Positions 33,674 through 40,796 of a stretch of 48,048 nucleotides of DNA are shown here, in pieces (position 1 is the stretch's first letter; every line of letters starts with the position of its first letter). The stretch spans positions 1-48,048 of the forward strand of contig JAIMKJ010000019.1 of NCBI GenBank assembly GCA_020692565.1, in the 5' to 3' direction. The notes below the pieces were generated by a model, which ran no database searches, had not been told where the DNA came from, and saw nothing but the letters and a program-made list of their open reading frames with translations. The position numbers were made by a program, and so were the translations under genes. Origin of the DNA: Thermomonas sp. (lineage in GTDB: Bacteria; Pseudomonadota; Gammaproteobacteria; Xanthomonadales; Xanthomonadaceae).

Positions 33674-34398
33674 ACGCGCGCGATCAAGCGGGCCATCACG
33701 AGGACGGCGGCGCTTGCGGAGATCCGAATGCGCCGCAGGTCTTCCTGGTCACGGTCGAGCGCGGGCCGATGAAGAACAACAACTACCTGGTCGTCGATCC
33801 TTCGACGCATCAGGCCGTCGCGATCGATCCGGCCTGGGAGTTCGACAAGCTCCAGGCCGAGCTGGAGCGCACGCAGTCGCACCTCAGCGGCATTCTCGTC
33901 ACGCACACGCATTCTGACCACATCGATCTGGCGCGACCGATGGCGGAGTTCTACAACTGCCCGATCTGGATGTCGCACGAAGAGATCGCGTTCTCGGGTT
34001 TCGAGGCCCGGCAACTGGTGCCGATCGGATCGGAGCCGTGGTCGATCGGCGGCATGCGCATCGAGCCGATCCTCACGCCCGGCCACACGCCGGGCTGCGT
34101 CTGTTTCCTGATCGGCGACAACCTGTTCACCGGAGACGTGCTGTTCGCGGAAGGTTGCGGCATCTGTTTCCAGCTGGACGCCGCCTATGCCATGTTCGAG
34201 AGCCTGCAATACCTGAAAAAACGGGTGCCGCCGCAGACCCACGTATTCCCCGGGCATACCTACGTACGCCCGCCCGGACAGAAGCTGTCAGAATTGATGC
34301 GTTATAATATTTACTTGCAATTCGCCGACAAGGAAACCTTCGCCGCATACCGATTGAGGAAGGGACAAAGCGGAGGCAAAGTACTCGATTTCCACTGA
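33664..34398 (+). CDS. metallo-beta-lactamase-fold hydrolase (BaeB/PksB-like)
   Basis: 244-residue hydrolase with a full set of metal ligands: HTHSDH at 81-86, His141 in GHTPG, Asp158 in FTGDVLF and His198 in FPGHTY. This is the glyoxalase II-like branch of the fold, which hydrolyses thioesters. Stand-alone members are common in trans-AT clusters (BaeB/PksB type) and are thought to clear or release ACP-bound acyl chains. The ATG at 33664 overlaps the methyltransferase stop by ten bases. A longer in-frame start upstream would run through that gene and is rejected. No thioesterase domain is present in the PKS proteins of this window, so this enzyme is a candidate for chain release as well as editing. 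Confidence 0.9.
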   Translation: MVVNARDQAGHHEDGGACGDPNAPQVFLVTVERGPMKNNNYLVVDPSTHQAVAIDPAWEFDKLQAELERTQSHLSGILVTHTHSDHIDLARPMAEFYNCPIWMSHEEIAFSGFEARQLVPIGSEPWSIGGMRIEPILTPGHTPGCVCFLIGDNLFTGDVLFAEGCGICFQLDAAYAMFESLQYLKKRVPPQTHVFPGHTYVRPPGQKLSELMRYNIYLQFADKETFAAYRLRKGQSGGKVLDFH

Positions 34399-34474
34399 TC
34401 GCGATTCCCGTTCGAGGCGGAAGGAACGACGCGGATGGAATCAAGATCAGGCATTCAATTCACCGCAGGAAACA

Positions 34475-34480
34475 AAGGAG
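34475..34480 (+). promoter_or_regulatory. ribosome binding site of the membrane protein gene
   Basis: AAGGAG lies seven bases before ATG 34488 and fixes that start. The preceding 90 bases after the hydrolase stop show no clear promoter or terminator. Confidence 0.75.
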
Positions 34481-34487
34481 CGACACC

Positions 34488-34952
34488 ATGACGGATCATG
34501 TACTTTCGCAAGCCATCGTCACCGGCGATGAACACGGCGTGTCGATCGCGCGCCTTACGGTCGTCAGGATCTATTACCTGCTCGATTTCGTGTTGCTCGG
34601 GCTGTATGTCTGGCCGAAGATCATCGCCGGAGCAGGCGATTGGCAGCCGCTCGACAGCGTGGCTTTCAGTTTCTGGGCGGCCGTGTCGTTGCTCAGTGGC
34701 CTCGGCCTGCGCTATCCGATCGCGATGCTGCCGCTGTTGTTGGTGCAGTTGTTCTATAAATCTGTCTGGTTGCTGGCGATCGCGTTGCCGATGTGGCTGG
34801 CCGGCCAGTTGGCGCAGATCCAGGAGATGACGCGCGACATGATCTTCGCGCTCGTGCTGCTGATCGCGGTCATCCCCTGGCGCTATGTCGTGGCGAAGTT
34901 CGTGAAGAGGCCCGGCGAGCCCTGGCGTCGCAGGGGCACAAGCGCTGCATGA
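34488..34952 (+). CDS. small integral membrane protein of unknown function
   Basis: 154 residues with about four predicted membrane helices: RIYYLLDFVLLGLYVW (27-42), a segment around 55-72, YPIAMLPLLLVQLFYKSVWL (76-95, running on to about 102) and MIFALVLLIAVIPW (about 117-130). The tail is basic (VAKFVKRPGEPWRRRG). I recognise no family motif or catalytic residue. It sits between the hydrolase and the HMG-synthase-like gene with a strong ribosome binding site, so it is probably co-expressed with the cluster. A role in product export, self-protection or membrane tethering of the synthase is speculation. Confidence 0.75.
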   Translation: MTDHVLSQAIVTGDEHGVSIARLTVVRIYYLLDFVLLGLYVWPKIIAGAGDWQPLDSVAFSFWAAVSLLSGLGLRYPIAMLPLLLVQLFYKSVWLLAIALPMWLAGQLAQIQEMTRDMIFALVLLIAVIPWRYVVAKFVKRPGEPWRRRGTSAA

Positions 34953-35040
34953 TCGAACGGCCGCCAGTCGGTCGCTTTTCCGGCGTTTCCCATCCCGCAT
35001 GTCCGGTTCCGCCGGAGTCCAATGAGCAAAGGAAGTGAGC

Positions 35041-36294
35041 ATGGTTGGTATCGAAGCGATGAACATATTTGCCGGCACGGCCTGCATCGACGTGTCGAAG
35101 CTGGCGCGGCACCGCGGTCTGGACATGAGCAGGTTCGAGAACCTGTTGATGAAGGAGAAATCGGTCGCGCTCCCCTATGAAGATCCGATCACTTTCGCGG
35201 TGAATGCGGCCAAGCCGCTGATCGACGCGCTCTCGCCGGAAGAGAAGGACCGGATCGAGATGGTCATCACCTGCACCGAGTCGGCGTTCGACTTCGGCAA
35301 GTCGATGAGCACCTATTGCCACGATCTGCTCGGGCTGAACCGCAACTGCCGTCTGTTCGAGCTGAAGAACGCCTGCTACTCCGGGGTCGCCGGTCTGCAG
35401 ATGGCGGTCAATTTCGTGCTGTCGCAGGTCTCGCCCGGCGGCAAGGTGCTGGTGATCGCCACCGACGTCTCGCGTTTCATGGTCGAGGAAGGCGGCGAAG
35501 CGCTGTCGGCGGACTGGTCGTTCGCCGAACCCAGCGGCGGCTCCGGCGCGGTGGCGATGCTGATCAGCGATCGCCCGCACGTGTTCCAGATCGATGTCGG
35601 CGCCAATGGCTACTACGGGTATGAAGTGATGGATACCTGCCGTCCCTCGGCGGATACCGACGCAGGCGACACCGATCTGTCGCTGCTGTCCTACCTCAAC
35701 TGTTGCGAGAACGCGTATCTGGAATACCAGAAGCGCGTGGAAGGTGCGCATTTTGCTGACAGCTTCGGCTATATCGCCTATCACACTCCGTTCGGCGGCA
35801 TGGTCAAGGGCGCGCACCGCAACATGATGCGCAAACTGGTCAAGGCCAAGCCGGCCGATATCGAAAACGACTTCCAGCGCCGCGTCACGCCGGGTCTGGT
35901 GCACTGCCAGCGCGTGGGCAACATCATGGGCGCGACTGCGGCGCTGTCGCTGGCCAGCACCATCGAGAACGGCGATTTCGATGCGCCCATGCGCGTCGGC
36001 GTGTTCTCCTACGGCTCGGGTTGCTGTTCGGAATTCTTCAGCGGCGTGGCGCGCAAGGAAGGCCAGGACAAGCTGCGTGCGCTGGACATCAAGCGACGCC
36101 TGGACGATCGCTACGAGCTGAGCATGGATCAGTACGACAGCCTGCTGGAGCGCAGCCGTTCGTTGAAGTTCGGTACGCGCAACATGGAACCGGACACCGC
36201 GTTCGTCCCGGAAGCACGCAAGGCCCTTGGTCAGCCGATCCTGTTCCTGAAGAGCATCAAGGAGTTCCATCGCGAATACGAGTGGGTGTCGTGA
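35041..36294 (+). CDS. pksG-like: HMG-CoA synthase homologue for beta-branching (PksG type)
   Basis: 417-residue 3-hydroxy-3-methylglutaryl synthase homologue. It adds the enolate of an acetyl group carried on the donor ACP to the beta-keto group of the chain on the Trp-bearing ACPs. The catalytic triad is visible: Glu80 (ITCTESAFDFGKS), Cys112 (KNACYSGVAG) and His248 (YHTPFGGMVKGAH). The whole sequence, including GANGYYGYEVMDTCRP and YGSGCCSEF, resembles PksG of the bacillaene pathway. The ATG at 35041 has AAAGGAA six bases upstream; a GTG at 35035 is the alternative. The stop is shared with or adjacent to the ECH1 start, so the two are likely coupled. Confidence 0.96.
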   Translation: MVGIEAMNIFAGTACIDVSKLARHRGLDMSRFENLLMKEKSVALPYEDPITFAVNAAKPLIDALSPEEKDRIEMVITCTESAFDFGKSMSTYCHDLLGLNRNCRLFELKNACYSGVAGLQMAVNFVLSQVSPGGKVLVIATDVSRFMVEEGGEALSADWSFAEPSGGSGAVAMLISDRPHVFQIDVGANGYYGYEVMDTCRPSADTDAGDTDLSLLSYLNCCENAYLEYQKRVEGAHFADSFGYIAYHTPFGGMVKGAHRNMMRKLVKAKPADIENDFQRRVTPGLVHCQRVGNIMGATAALSLASTIENGDFDAPMRVGVFSYGSGCCSEFFSGVARKEGQDKLRALDIKRRLDDRYELSMDQYDSLLERSRSLKFGTRNMEPDTAFVPEARKALGQPILFLKSIKEFHREYEWVS

Positions 36295-36305
36295 GTGCGG
36301 CGGCG

Positions 36306-37085
36306 ATGGTTGCCGCCGATGCCTACACCACGATCCGGGTGCGTGCCGACGAGGACATCCGCTTCCTGCAGATCCATCGCCCGGATGCGGGCAATGCCAT
36401 CGACGACCGCCTGATCGCCGAACTCACCCACGCGCTGCGCGCTTGTGCCGGCAGCGCCAAAGTTGTGGTGCTGGAAGGTCTGCCCGAGGTGTTCTGCGCG
36501 GGGGCGGACTTCGCGGAAATCCAGTCGCGCTTCGATGGCGGCGCGCAGGGCGGGCAGGATCCGGAACCGCTGTACGACCTGTGGTACGCACTCGCTTCCG
36601 GTCCGTTCATCAGCATCGCCCATGTGCGCGGGCGTGCGAATGCCGGCGGCATCGGGTTCGTCGCCGCATGCGATATCGTACTGGCGGAAGAGAAGGCGAC
36701 CTTCAGCCTCTCCGAACTGCTGTTCGGTTTGATGCCGGCCTGCGTGATGCCGTTCCTGATCCGACGCATGGGTTTCGCCAAGGCCAACTACCTGACGCTG
36801 ATGACCCAGCCGATTCCGGCGAAGCTCGCGCACGAGTGGGGCCTGGTGGATGCCGTGGAAGAGAACAGCGAGAACCTGCTGCGCAAACAGCTGCTGCGCC
36901 TGCGCCGGATCGGCGGCGATGGCATCGCCCGGTATAAGCGCTATGCCGCGGATCTGGACGACAGCCTGCGCAGCGCCAAGCCCAAGGCGCTGCAAGCGAA
37001 TCTGGAGGTATTCTCCGACCCGGAAAACCTGCGCAAGATCGCGCGCTATGTGAAGACCGGAAAATTTCCCTGGGAACCCGACTGA
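36306..37085 (+). CDS. pksH-like: enoyl-CoA hydratase-like ECH1, dehydrating (PksH type)
   Basis: 259-residue crotonase-fold enzyme of the beta-branching cassette. ECH1 removes water from the HMG-ACP-like adduct to give a glutaconyl intermediate. The sequence matches the PksH class in FLQIHRPDAGNAID, LEGLPEVFCAGADFAEIQ, the oxyanion-hole segment GRANAGGIGFVAACD and LSELLFGLMPACVMPFLIRR. The ATG at 36306 is chosen because MVAADAYTTIRV lines up with family starts. A GTG at 36291 that overlaps the preceding TGA is a real alternative and would favour coupled translation. It lies directly between the synthase and the decarboxylase genes, in pathway order. Confidence 0.93.
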   Translation: MVAADAYTTIRVRADEDIRFLQIHRPDAGNAIDDRLIAELTHALRACAGSAKVVVLEGLPEVFCAGADFAEIQSRFDGGAQGGQDPEPLYDLWYALASGPFISIAHVRGRANAGGIGFVAACDIVLAEEKATFSLSELLFGLMPACVMPFLIRRMGFAKANYLTLMTQPIPAKLAHEWGLVDAVEENSENLLRKQLLRLRRIGGDGIARYKRYAADLDDSLRSAKPKALQANLEVFSDPENLRKIARYVKTGKFPWEPD

Positions 37086-37128
37086 TGGAAGCCGGATTGA
37101 TGCGATCGCCTTGCATGGAAACGACACG

Positions 37129-37878
37129 ATGAGCGACCCCGTCGTCGTCAGCGAAGACCTCGGTGGCGGCGTCCTGCTGATCCGCATGCAGGACCGCGCC
37201 AACAAGAACACCTTCAGCGATCCGCTGATCCTGGGCCTGACCGAGGCGTTCGCCCGCGCCGGTGCGCGCAGCGATTGCAAGGCGGTGGTGCTCACCGGTT
37301 ACGACACCTATTTCTCCAGCGGCGGCACCCAGGAGGGGCTGCGCGATCTGTTCGACGGCAAGTTCAAGTTCACCGACAAGGATCTTTACAGCCTCGCGAT
37401 GAACTGCCCGGTGCCGGTGATCTCGGCGATGCAGGGGCACGGCATCGGCGGCGGCTTCGTCCTCGGCCTGTTCGCGGACATCGTCGTGCTGGCGCGCGAG
37501 AGCGTCTATACCGCGAATTTCATGAAATACGGCTTCACCCCGGGCATGGGGTCCACGTTCATCCTGCCGCAGAAACTCGGCATCGCCCTTGCTGAAGAAA
37601 TGATGCTGACCGCCGACACCTATCGCGGCGAAGACCTGCAGAAACGCGGTGCGCCGTTCCAGGTGCTGCCGCGCGAGCATGTGCTGGAGCGCGCGATCGA
37701 GCTGGCGCGCACGCTCGCCGAAAAGCCGCGGGTGTCGCTGGTCGCGCTGAAGGATCATCTGGTGGCGCCGCTGCGCGCGGCGTTGCCGGGTTTCATCGCG
37801 CAGGAGATCGCACTGCACGAGCTCACCTTCCATCAACCGGAGGTCAGGGATCGCATCGAAGCGCTATTCGGTCGCTGA
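37129..37878 (+). CDS. pksI-like: enoyl-CoA hydratase-like ECH2, decarboxylating (PksI type)
   Basis: 249-residue crotonase-fold decarboxylase that converts the glutaconyl-ACP from ECH1 into the beta-methyl enoyl product. Family signatures: DRANKNTFS, GYDTYFSSGGTQEGL, FTDKDLYSLAMNCPVPVI, MQGHGIGGGFVLGLFAD, KYGFTPGMGSTF and the C-terminal HELTFHQPEV. It is strikingly close to PksI of bacillaene biosynthesis. The ATG at 37129 has GGAA eight bases upstream; a TTG at 37111 is less likely. The cluster also has a second ECH2-type domain fused inside a PKS protein (8716-10857), so this activity is duplicated. Confidence 0.95.
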   Translation: MSDPVVVSEDLGGGVLLIRMQDRANKNTFSDPLILGLTEAFARAGARSDCKAVVLTGYDTYFSSGGTQEGLRDLFDGKFKFTDKDLYSLAMNCPVPVISAMQGHGIGGGFVLGLFADIVVLARESVYTANFMKYGFTPGMGSTFILPQKLGIALAEEMMLTADTYRGEDLQKRGAPFQVLPREHVLERAIELARTLAEKPRVSLVALKDHLVAPLRAALPGFIAQEIALHELTFHQPEVRDRIEALFGR

Positions 37879-37889
37879 TCGCCGTCTCT

Positions 37890-37907
37890 CCCGCCCGTTT
37901 CGGCGGG
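37890..37907 (+). other. GC hairpin in the ECH2-ACP spacer
   Basis: Six-base arms CCCGCC and GGCGGG flank a six-base loop (CGTTTC) just after the ECH2 stop. There is no T-run, so it is not a classical terminator. It could stabilise or process the messenger. Confidence 0.35.
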
Positions 37908-37919
37908 AATCGTCCAAAC

Positions 37920-37936
37920 GGATGGCTTGGCCATCC
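37920..37936 (+). other. second hairpin in the ECH2-ACP spacer
   Basis: Seven-base arms GGATGGC and GCCATCC enclose a three-base loop (TTG), 13 bases after the first hairpin and 28 bases before the ACP start codon. There is no T-run. Confidence 0.35.
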
Positions 37937-37964
37937 ATCACCCTCGTCGTACCGGAGTGTCATC

Positions 37965-38204
37965 GTGAACCAGGAACATATTTTCGAGATCATCATCGGC
38001 CACGTCCGCGAAGTGCTGCCGGAACTGGAAGCGCATGCTTTCCAGCAGACCGATTCGCTGCGCGCGCTGGGCGCCAATTCCATCGACCGCGCCGACATCC
38101 TGATGATGACGCTGGAAAGCCTGTCGTTGAACATCCCGCTTCCGGAAATGGCCAAGGCGGAGAACATCGGCGAGCTGGCCAGCATCATCCATGCGAAAGC
38201 CTGA
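37965..38204 (+). CDS. discrete acyl carrier protein (donor ACP for beta-branching)
   Basis: 79-residue stand-alone ACP. The phosphopantetheine attachment site is Ser39 in LGANSIDRADI. In cassettes of this kind the free ACP takes malonyl from the trans-AT, the Cys-less KS decarboxylates it to acetyl, and the acetyl-ACP feeds the HMG-CoA-synthase homologue. The GTG at 37965 is the start: GGAG lies seven bases upstream and the reading begins MNQEHIFEIIIGHV, a normal first ACP helix. Its end overlaps the next gene by 14 bases, which couples it to its decarboxylase partner. Confidence 0.93.
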   Translation: MNQEHIFEIIIGHVREVLPELEAHAFQQTDSLRALGANSIDRADILMMTLESLSLNIPLPEMAKAENIGELASIIHAKA

Positions 38205-39465
38205 CGCGGACGACATCCTGATTACCGGCGTCGGCGTGACCGCCGCCGTCGGTCAGGGGCGCGCGGATTTCCTCGCTGCGCTGCTGGAAGGTCGCCATCG
38301 TTTCGATGTCATGCGTCGGCCGGGGCGTCAGCGTCCGGTCGCTGCGACGGCGGCTGCCGGTACGCCGTCGGCACCGTTCCTGGGCGCCGAAATCGAAGCG
38401 CTGCGCATGCCTGAGCGCATTCCGCGCGGCCTGCTGCGCACCGCGTCGCTGTCGGCGCAGGTCGCACTGGCGACGCTCGATGAGGCGTGGAACGACGCGG
38501 CGCTCGATGACGTCGATCCACTGCGGATCGGCCTGATCGTCGGCGGTTCCAACGTACAGCAGCGCGAGCAACTGCTGGCCACCGATCCGTTCCGCGGCCG
38601 CGAGGGTTTCCTGCGCCCGAATTACGGTGTGTCGTTCATGGACAGCGACCTGTGCGGGCTGTGCACCGAAGTCTTCGGCATCCGCGCGTTCGCCTTCACC
38701 GTCGGCGGCGCGTCGGCCAGCGGTCAGGTCGCGGCGATCCAGGCGATCGAAGCGGTGCGTTCGGGTCGCGCCGACGTCTGCATCGCGCTCGGTGCGCTGA
38801 TGGATCTGTCGTACTGGGAGTGCCAAGGGTTCCGCTCGCTCGGTGCGATGGGGTCCGACCGTTATGCCGAAACGCCGGCATTGGCCTGTCGTCCGTTCGA
38901 TCGCGAGCGCGACGGTTTCATTTTCGGCGAAGCCTGCGGGGCGCTGGTGGTGGAGCGTGTCGGGTCCGGCGCCGACATCGCGGCCAGACGCGTCGGCGTC
39001 TCGCCGTATGCGCGCGTCGCCGGCTGGGCGATGGCGATGGACGGCAACCGCAATCCAAATCCATCGCTCGACGGCGAAGTGCGCGCGATCCGCGACGCGA
39101 TGACGATGGCCGGGCTGTCGGCCGCCGATATCGACTACGTCAATCCGCACGGCACCGGTTCGCACATCGGCGACATCACTGAACTGGCGGCGCTGCGGGC
39201 GTGCGGCTTGACGCACGCCCGCATCAACGCCACCAAGTCCATCGTCGGCCACGGCCTCACCGCCGCCGGTGCGGTGGAACTGGCGGCGGTGCTGCTGCAG
39301 ATGCGCGCCGGCAGACTGCATCCCACGCGGAATCTGGACGACCCGTTCGAGGCGGATTTCGCGTGGATACGGGATAACGCCGAGCCGCATGCCATCGGCC
39401 GCGCGTTGAACATGAGCATGGGCTTCGGCGGGGTGAACACCGCGGTCTGTCTGGAGCGTTGCTGA
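38191..39465 (+). CDS. pksF-like: decarboxylating ketosynthase, active Cys replaced by Ser (PksF type)
   Basis: 424-residue KS-fold protein. The nucleophile position reads VGGASASG (Ser175) instead of TACSS, while both active-site histidines are kept (His320 in NPHGTGS, His354 in IVGHGLTAAG). This pattern is that of the malonyl-ACP decarboxylases of beta-branching cassettes: without Cys they cannot condense but still make acetyl-ACP. The start overlaps the donor ACP gene by 14 bases. Sequence around 240-270 (PFDRERDGFIFGEACG) is normal for KS folds, so the protein looks intact. Confidence 0.94.
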   Translation: MRKPDADDILITGVGVTAAVGQGRADFLAALLEGRHRFDVMRRPGRQRPVAATAAAGTPSAPFLGAEIEALRMPERIPRGLLRTASLSAQVALATLDEAWNDAALDDVDPLRIGLIVGGSNVQQREQLLATDPFRGREGFLRPNYGVSFMDSDLCGLCTEVFGIRAFAFTVGGASASGQVAAIQAIEAVRSGRADVCIALGALMDLSYWECQGFRSLGAMGSDRYAETPALACRPFDRERDGFIFGEACGALVVERVGSGADIAARRVGVSPYARVAGWAMAMDGNRNPNPSLDGEVRAIRDAMTMAGLSAADIDYVNPHGTGSHIGDITELAALRACGLTHARINATKSIVGHGLTAAGAVELAAVLLQMRAGRLHPTRNLDDPFEADFAWIRDNAEPHAIGRALNMSMGFGGVNTAVCLERC

Positions 39466-39557
39466 GGACCGCGATATTCCCCGCCGGATCGCGACGCATC
39501 GCCGGCGTGCTCGAAGCCGCACACACCATTCCGAATACATTGCATGGAGTTGAACGC

Positions 39558-40706
39558 ATGAAGATCTATATGTTTCCGGGCCAGGGATCGCAGGCCAAAG
39601 GCATGGGCGGCGAACTGTTCGACCGTTTCCGCGACATGACCGGACAGGCCGATGCGATCCTGGGATACTCGATCAAGGAGTTGTGCCTGGAAGACCCGCG
39701 GGGCGAGTTGGGCAAGACCCAGTTCACCCAGCCGGCGCTGTATACGGTCAATGCGCTGTCGTATTTCGCGAAGCTCGAAGACGGCGGCGGCATCCCGGAT
39801 TTCCTCGCCGGGCACAGCCTCGGGGAGTTCGATGCGCTGATGGCGGCGGGTTGTTTCGATTTCGAGACCGGTCTGAAGTTCGTGCAGAAGCGCGGCGCGC
39901 TGATGGGCGAAGTCACCGGCGGAGGCATGGCCGCGGTGCTCAATGCGAGCAAGGACGAGATCGAAGAGACGCTCGCGGCCGGCGGCATCGCCGATGTGTA
40001 TCTGGCGAACTACAATTCGCCTTCGCAAATCGTCATTTCGGGTTCTGCCGAGCAGATCGCCAAGGCCCAGCCATTGTTCAAGAAGGGCAAGATGCGCTTT
40101 TATCCGCTGGCCACCAGCGGTGCGTTCCACTCGCGCTTCATGCGCGATGCGATGGTGCAGTTCGGCGAATACCTGCAGGGTTTCGAGTTTTCCGCGCCGA
40201 AGATTCCGGTGATCGCCAACGTGACCGCGCGTCCTTACGAGGCCGGCAAGCTGCTGGAGACCCTGTCCAGCCAGATCGCCAGCACCGTGCAATGGAGCGG
40301 CAGCGTGCAATATCTCCTGGCGCTGGCGCTGGCGCGCAGCCGCGGCAAGGGCGCCGAATTCGAGGAGCTGGGTCACGGCGATGTGCTGACCAAACTGGTC
40401 GAAACCATCCGCCGCCAGACCCCGGACGATGTGCTCGACGGCTTCTTTCCGGCGCAGCAGGCCGCTGGATCCGCGAATACGTCGAACGTCGACGCCCCGG
40501 CGGCCGCGCCGACCAATGTGGCAGCGGAAAAAGTGCGCAGCTGGAATGTGCGCCATCCGGTGGGCACCAGGGTCAAGTCCACGATCATGGACGATGGCGA
40601 ACTGGAAACCCGCACCGAGGCCGTGCTGCTGTTCGGTCACCGCGCCGCAGTCTACATGAAGGGCTACAACGGGTACTTCGATCTGGAAGAGGTCGTGCCG
40701 GCCTGA
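39558..40706 (+). CDS. trans-acting malonyl-type acyltransferase with C-terminal extension
   Basis: 382-residue free AT that loads malonyl units onto the AT-less PKS modules and probably the donor ACP. MFPGQGSQAKGMG opens the fold. The nucleophile is Ser87 in GHSLGEFDAL, with His191 in SGAFHSRFM; both motifs suit malonyl transfer. The catalytic fold ends near residue 295. An Ala/Asn-rich linker follows, then about 57 residues (326-382, WNVRHPVGTRVKS to YMKGYNGYFDLEEV) that are not part of the AT core; I do not recognise them with confidence. GGAG lies eight bases before ATG 39558. It is the only AT in the window and the last gene before the terminator hairpin. Confidence 0.94.
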   Translation: MKIYMFPGQGSQAKGMGGELFDRFRDMTGQADAILGYSIKELCLEDPRGELGKTQFTQPALYTVNALSYFAKLEDGGGIPDFLAGHSLGEFDALMAAGCFDFETGLKFVQKRGALMGEVTGGGMAAVLNASKDEIEETLAAGGIADVYLANYNSPSQIVISGSAEQIAKAQPLFKKGKMRFYPLATSGAFHSRFMRDAMVQFGEYLQGFEFSAPKIPVIANVTARPYEAGKLLETLSSQIASTVQWSGSVQYLLALALARSRGKGAEFEELGHGDVLTKLVETIRRQTPDDVLDGFFPAQQAAGSANTSNVDAPAAAPTNVAAEKVRSWNVRHPVGTRVKSTIMDDGELETRTEAVLLFGHRAAVYMKGYNGYFDLEEVVPA

Positions 40707-40730
40707 GCCAGCGCGCACCGGCCCATTCGC

Positions 40731-40772
40731 CGCAAACGAAAACGACGCCCGGTGGCGTCGTTTTCGTTTGCG
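40731..40772. terminator. bidirectional terminator between the PKS operon and the kinase gene
   Basis: Perfect 19-bp inverted repeat (arms 40731-40749 and 40754-40772) with a four-base loop CGGT. The outer arms are A-rich then T-rich (ACGAAAACGACG and CGTCGTTTTCGT), so transcripts from either side end in a GC stem followed by Ts. It lies 25 bases after the AT stop and 25 bases after the convergent kinase stop. Confidence 0.85.
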
Positions 40773-40796
40773 CGTATCGGAGCCGGCGTTCGTCGT

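Noticed and set aside
34303..34308. Perfect TATAAT inside the metallo-hydrolase gene, as a promoter for the following genes.
   Set aside because: No acceptable -35 box at 16-18 bases, and the sequence is explained by coding (YNIYLQF).
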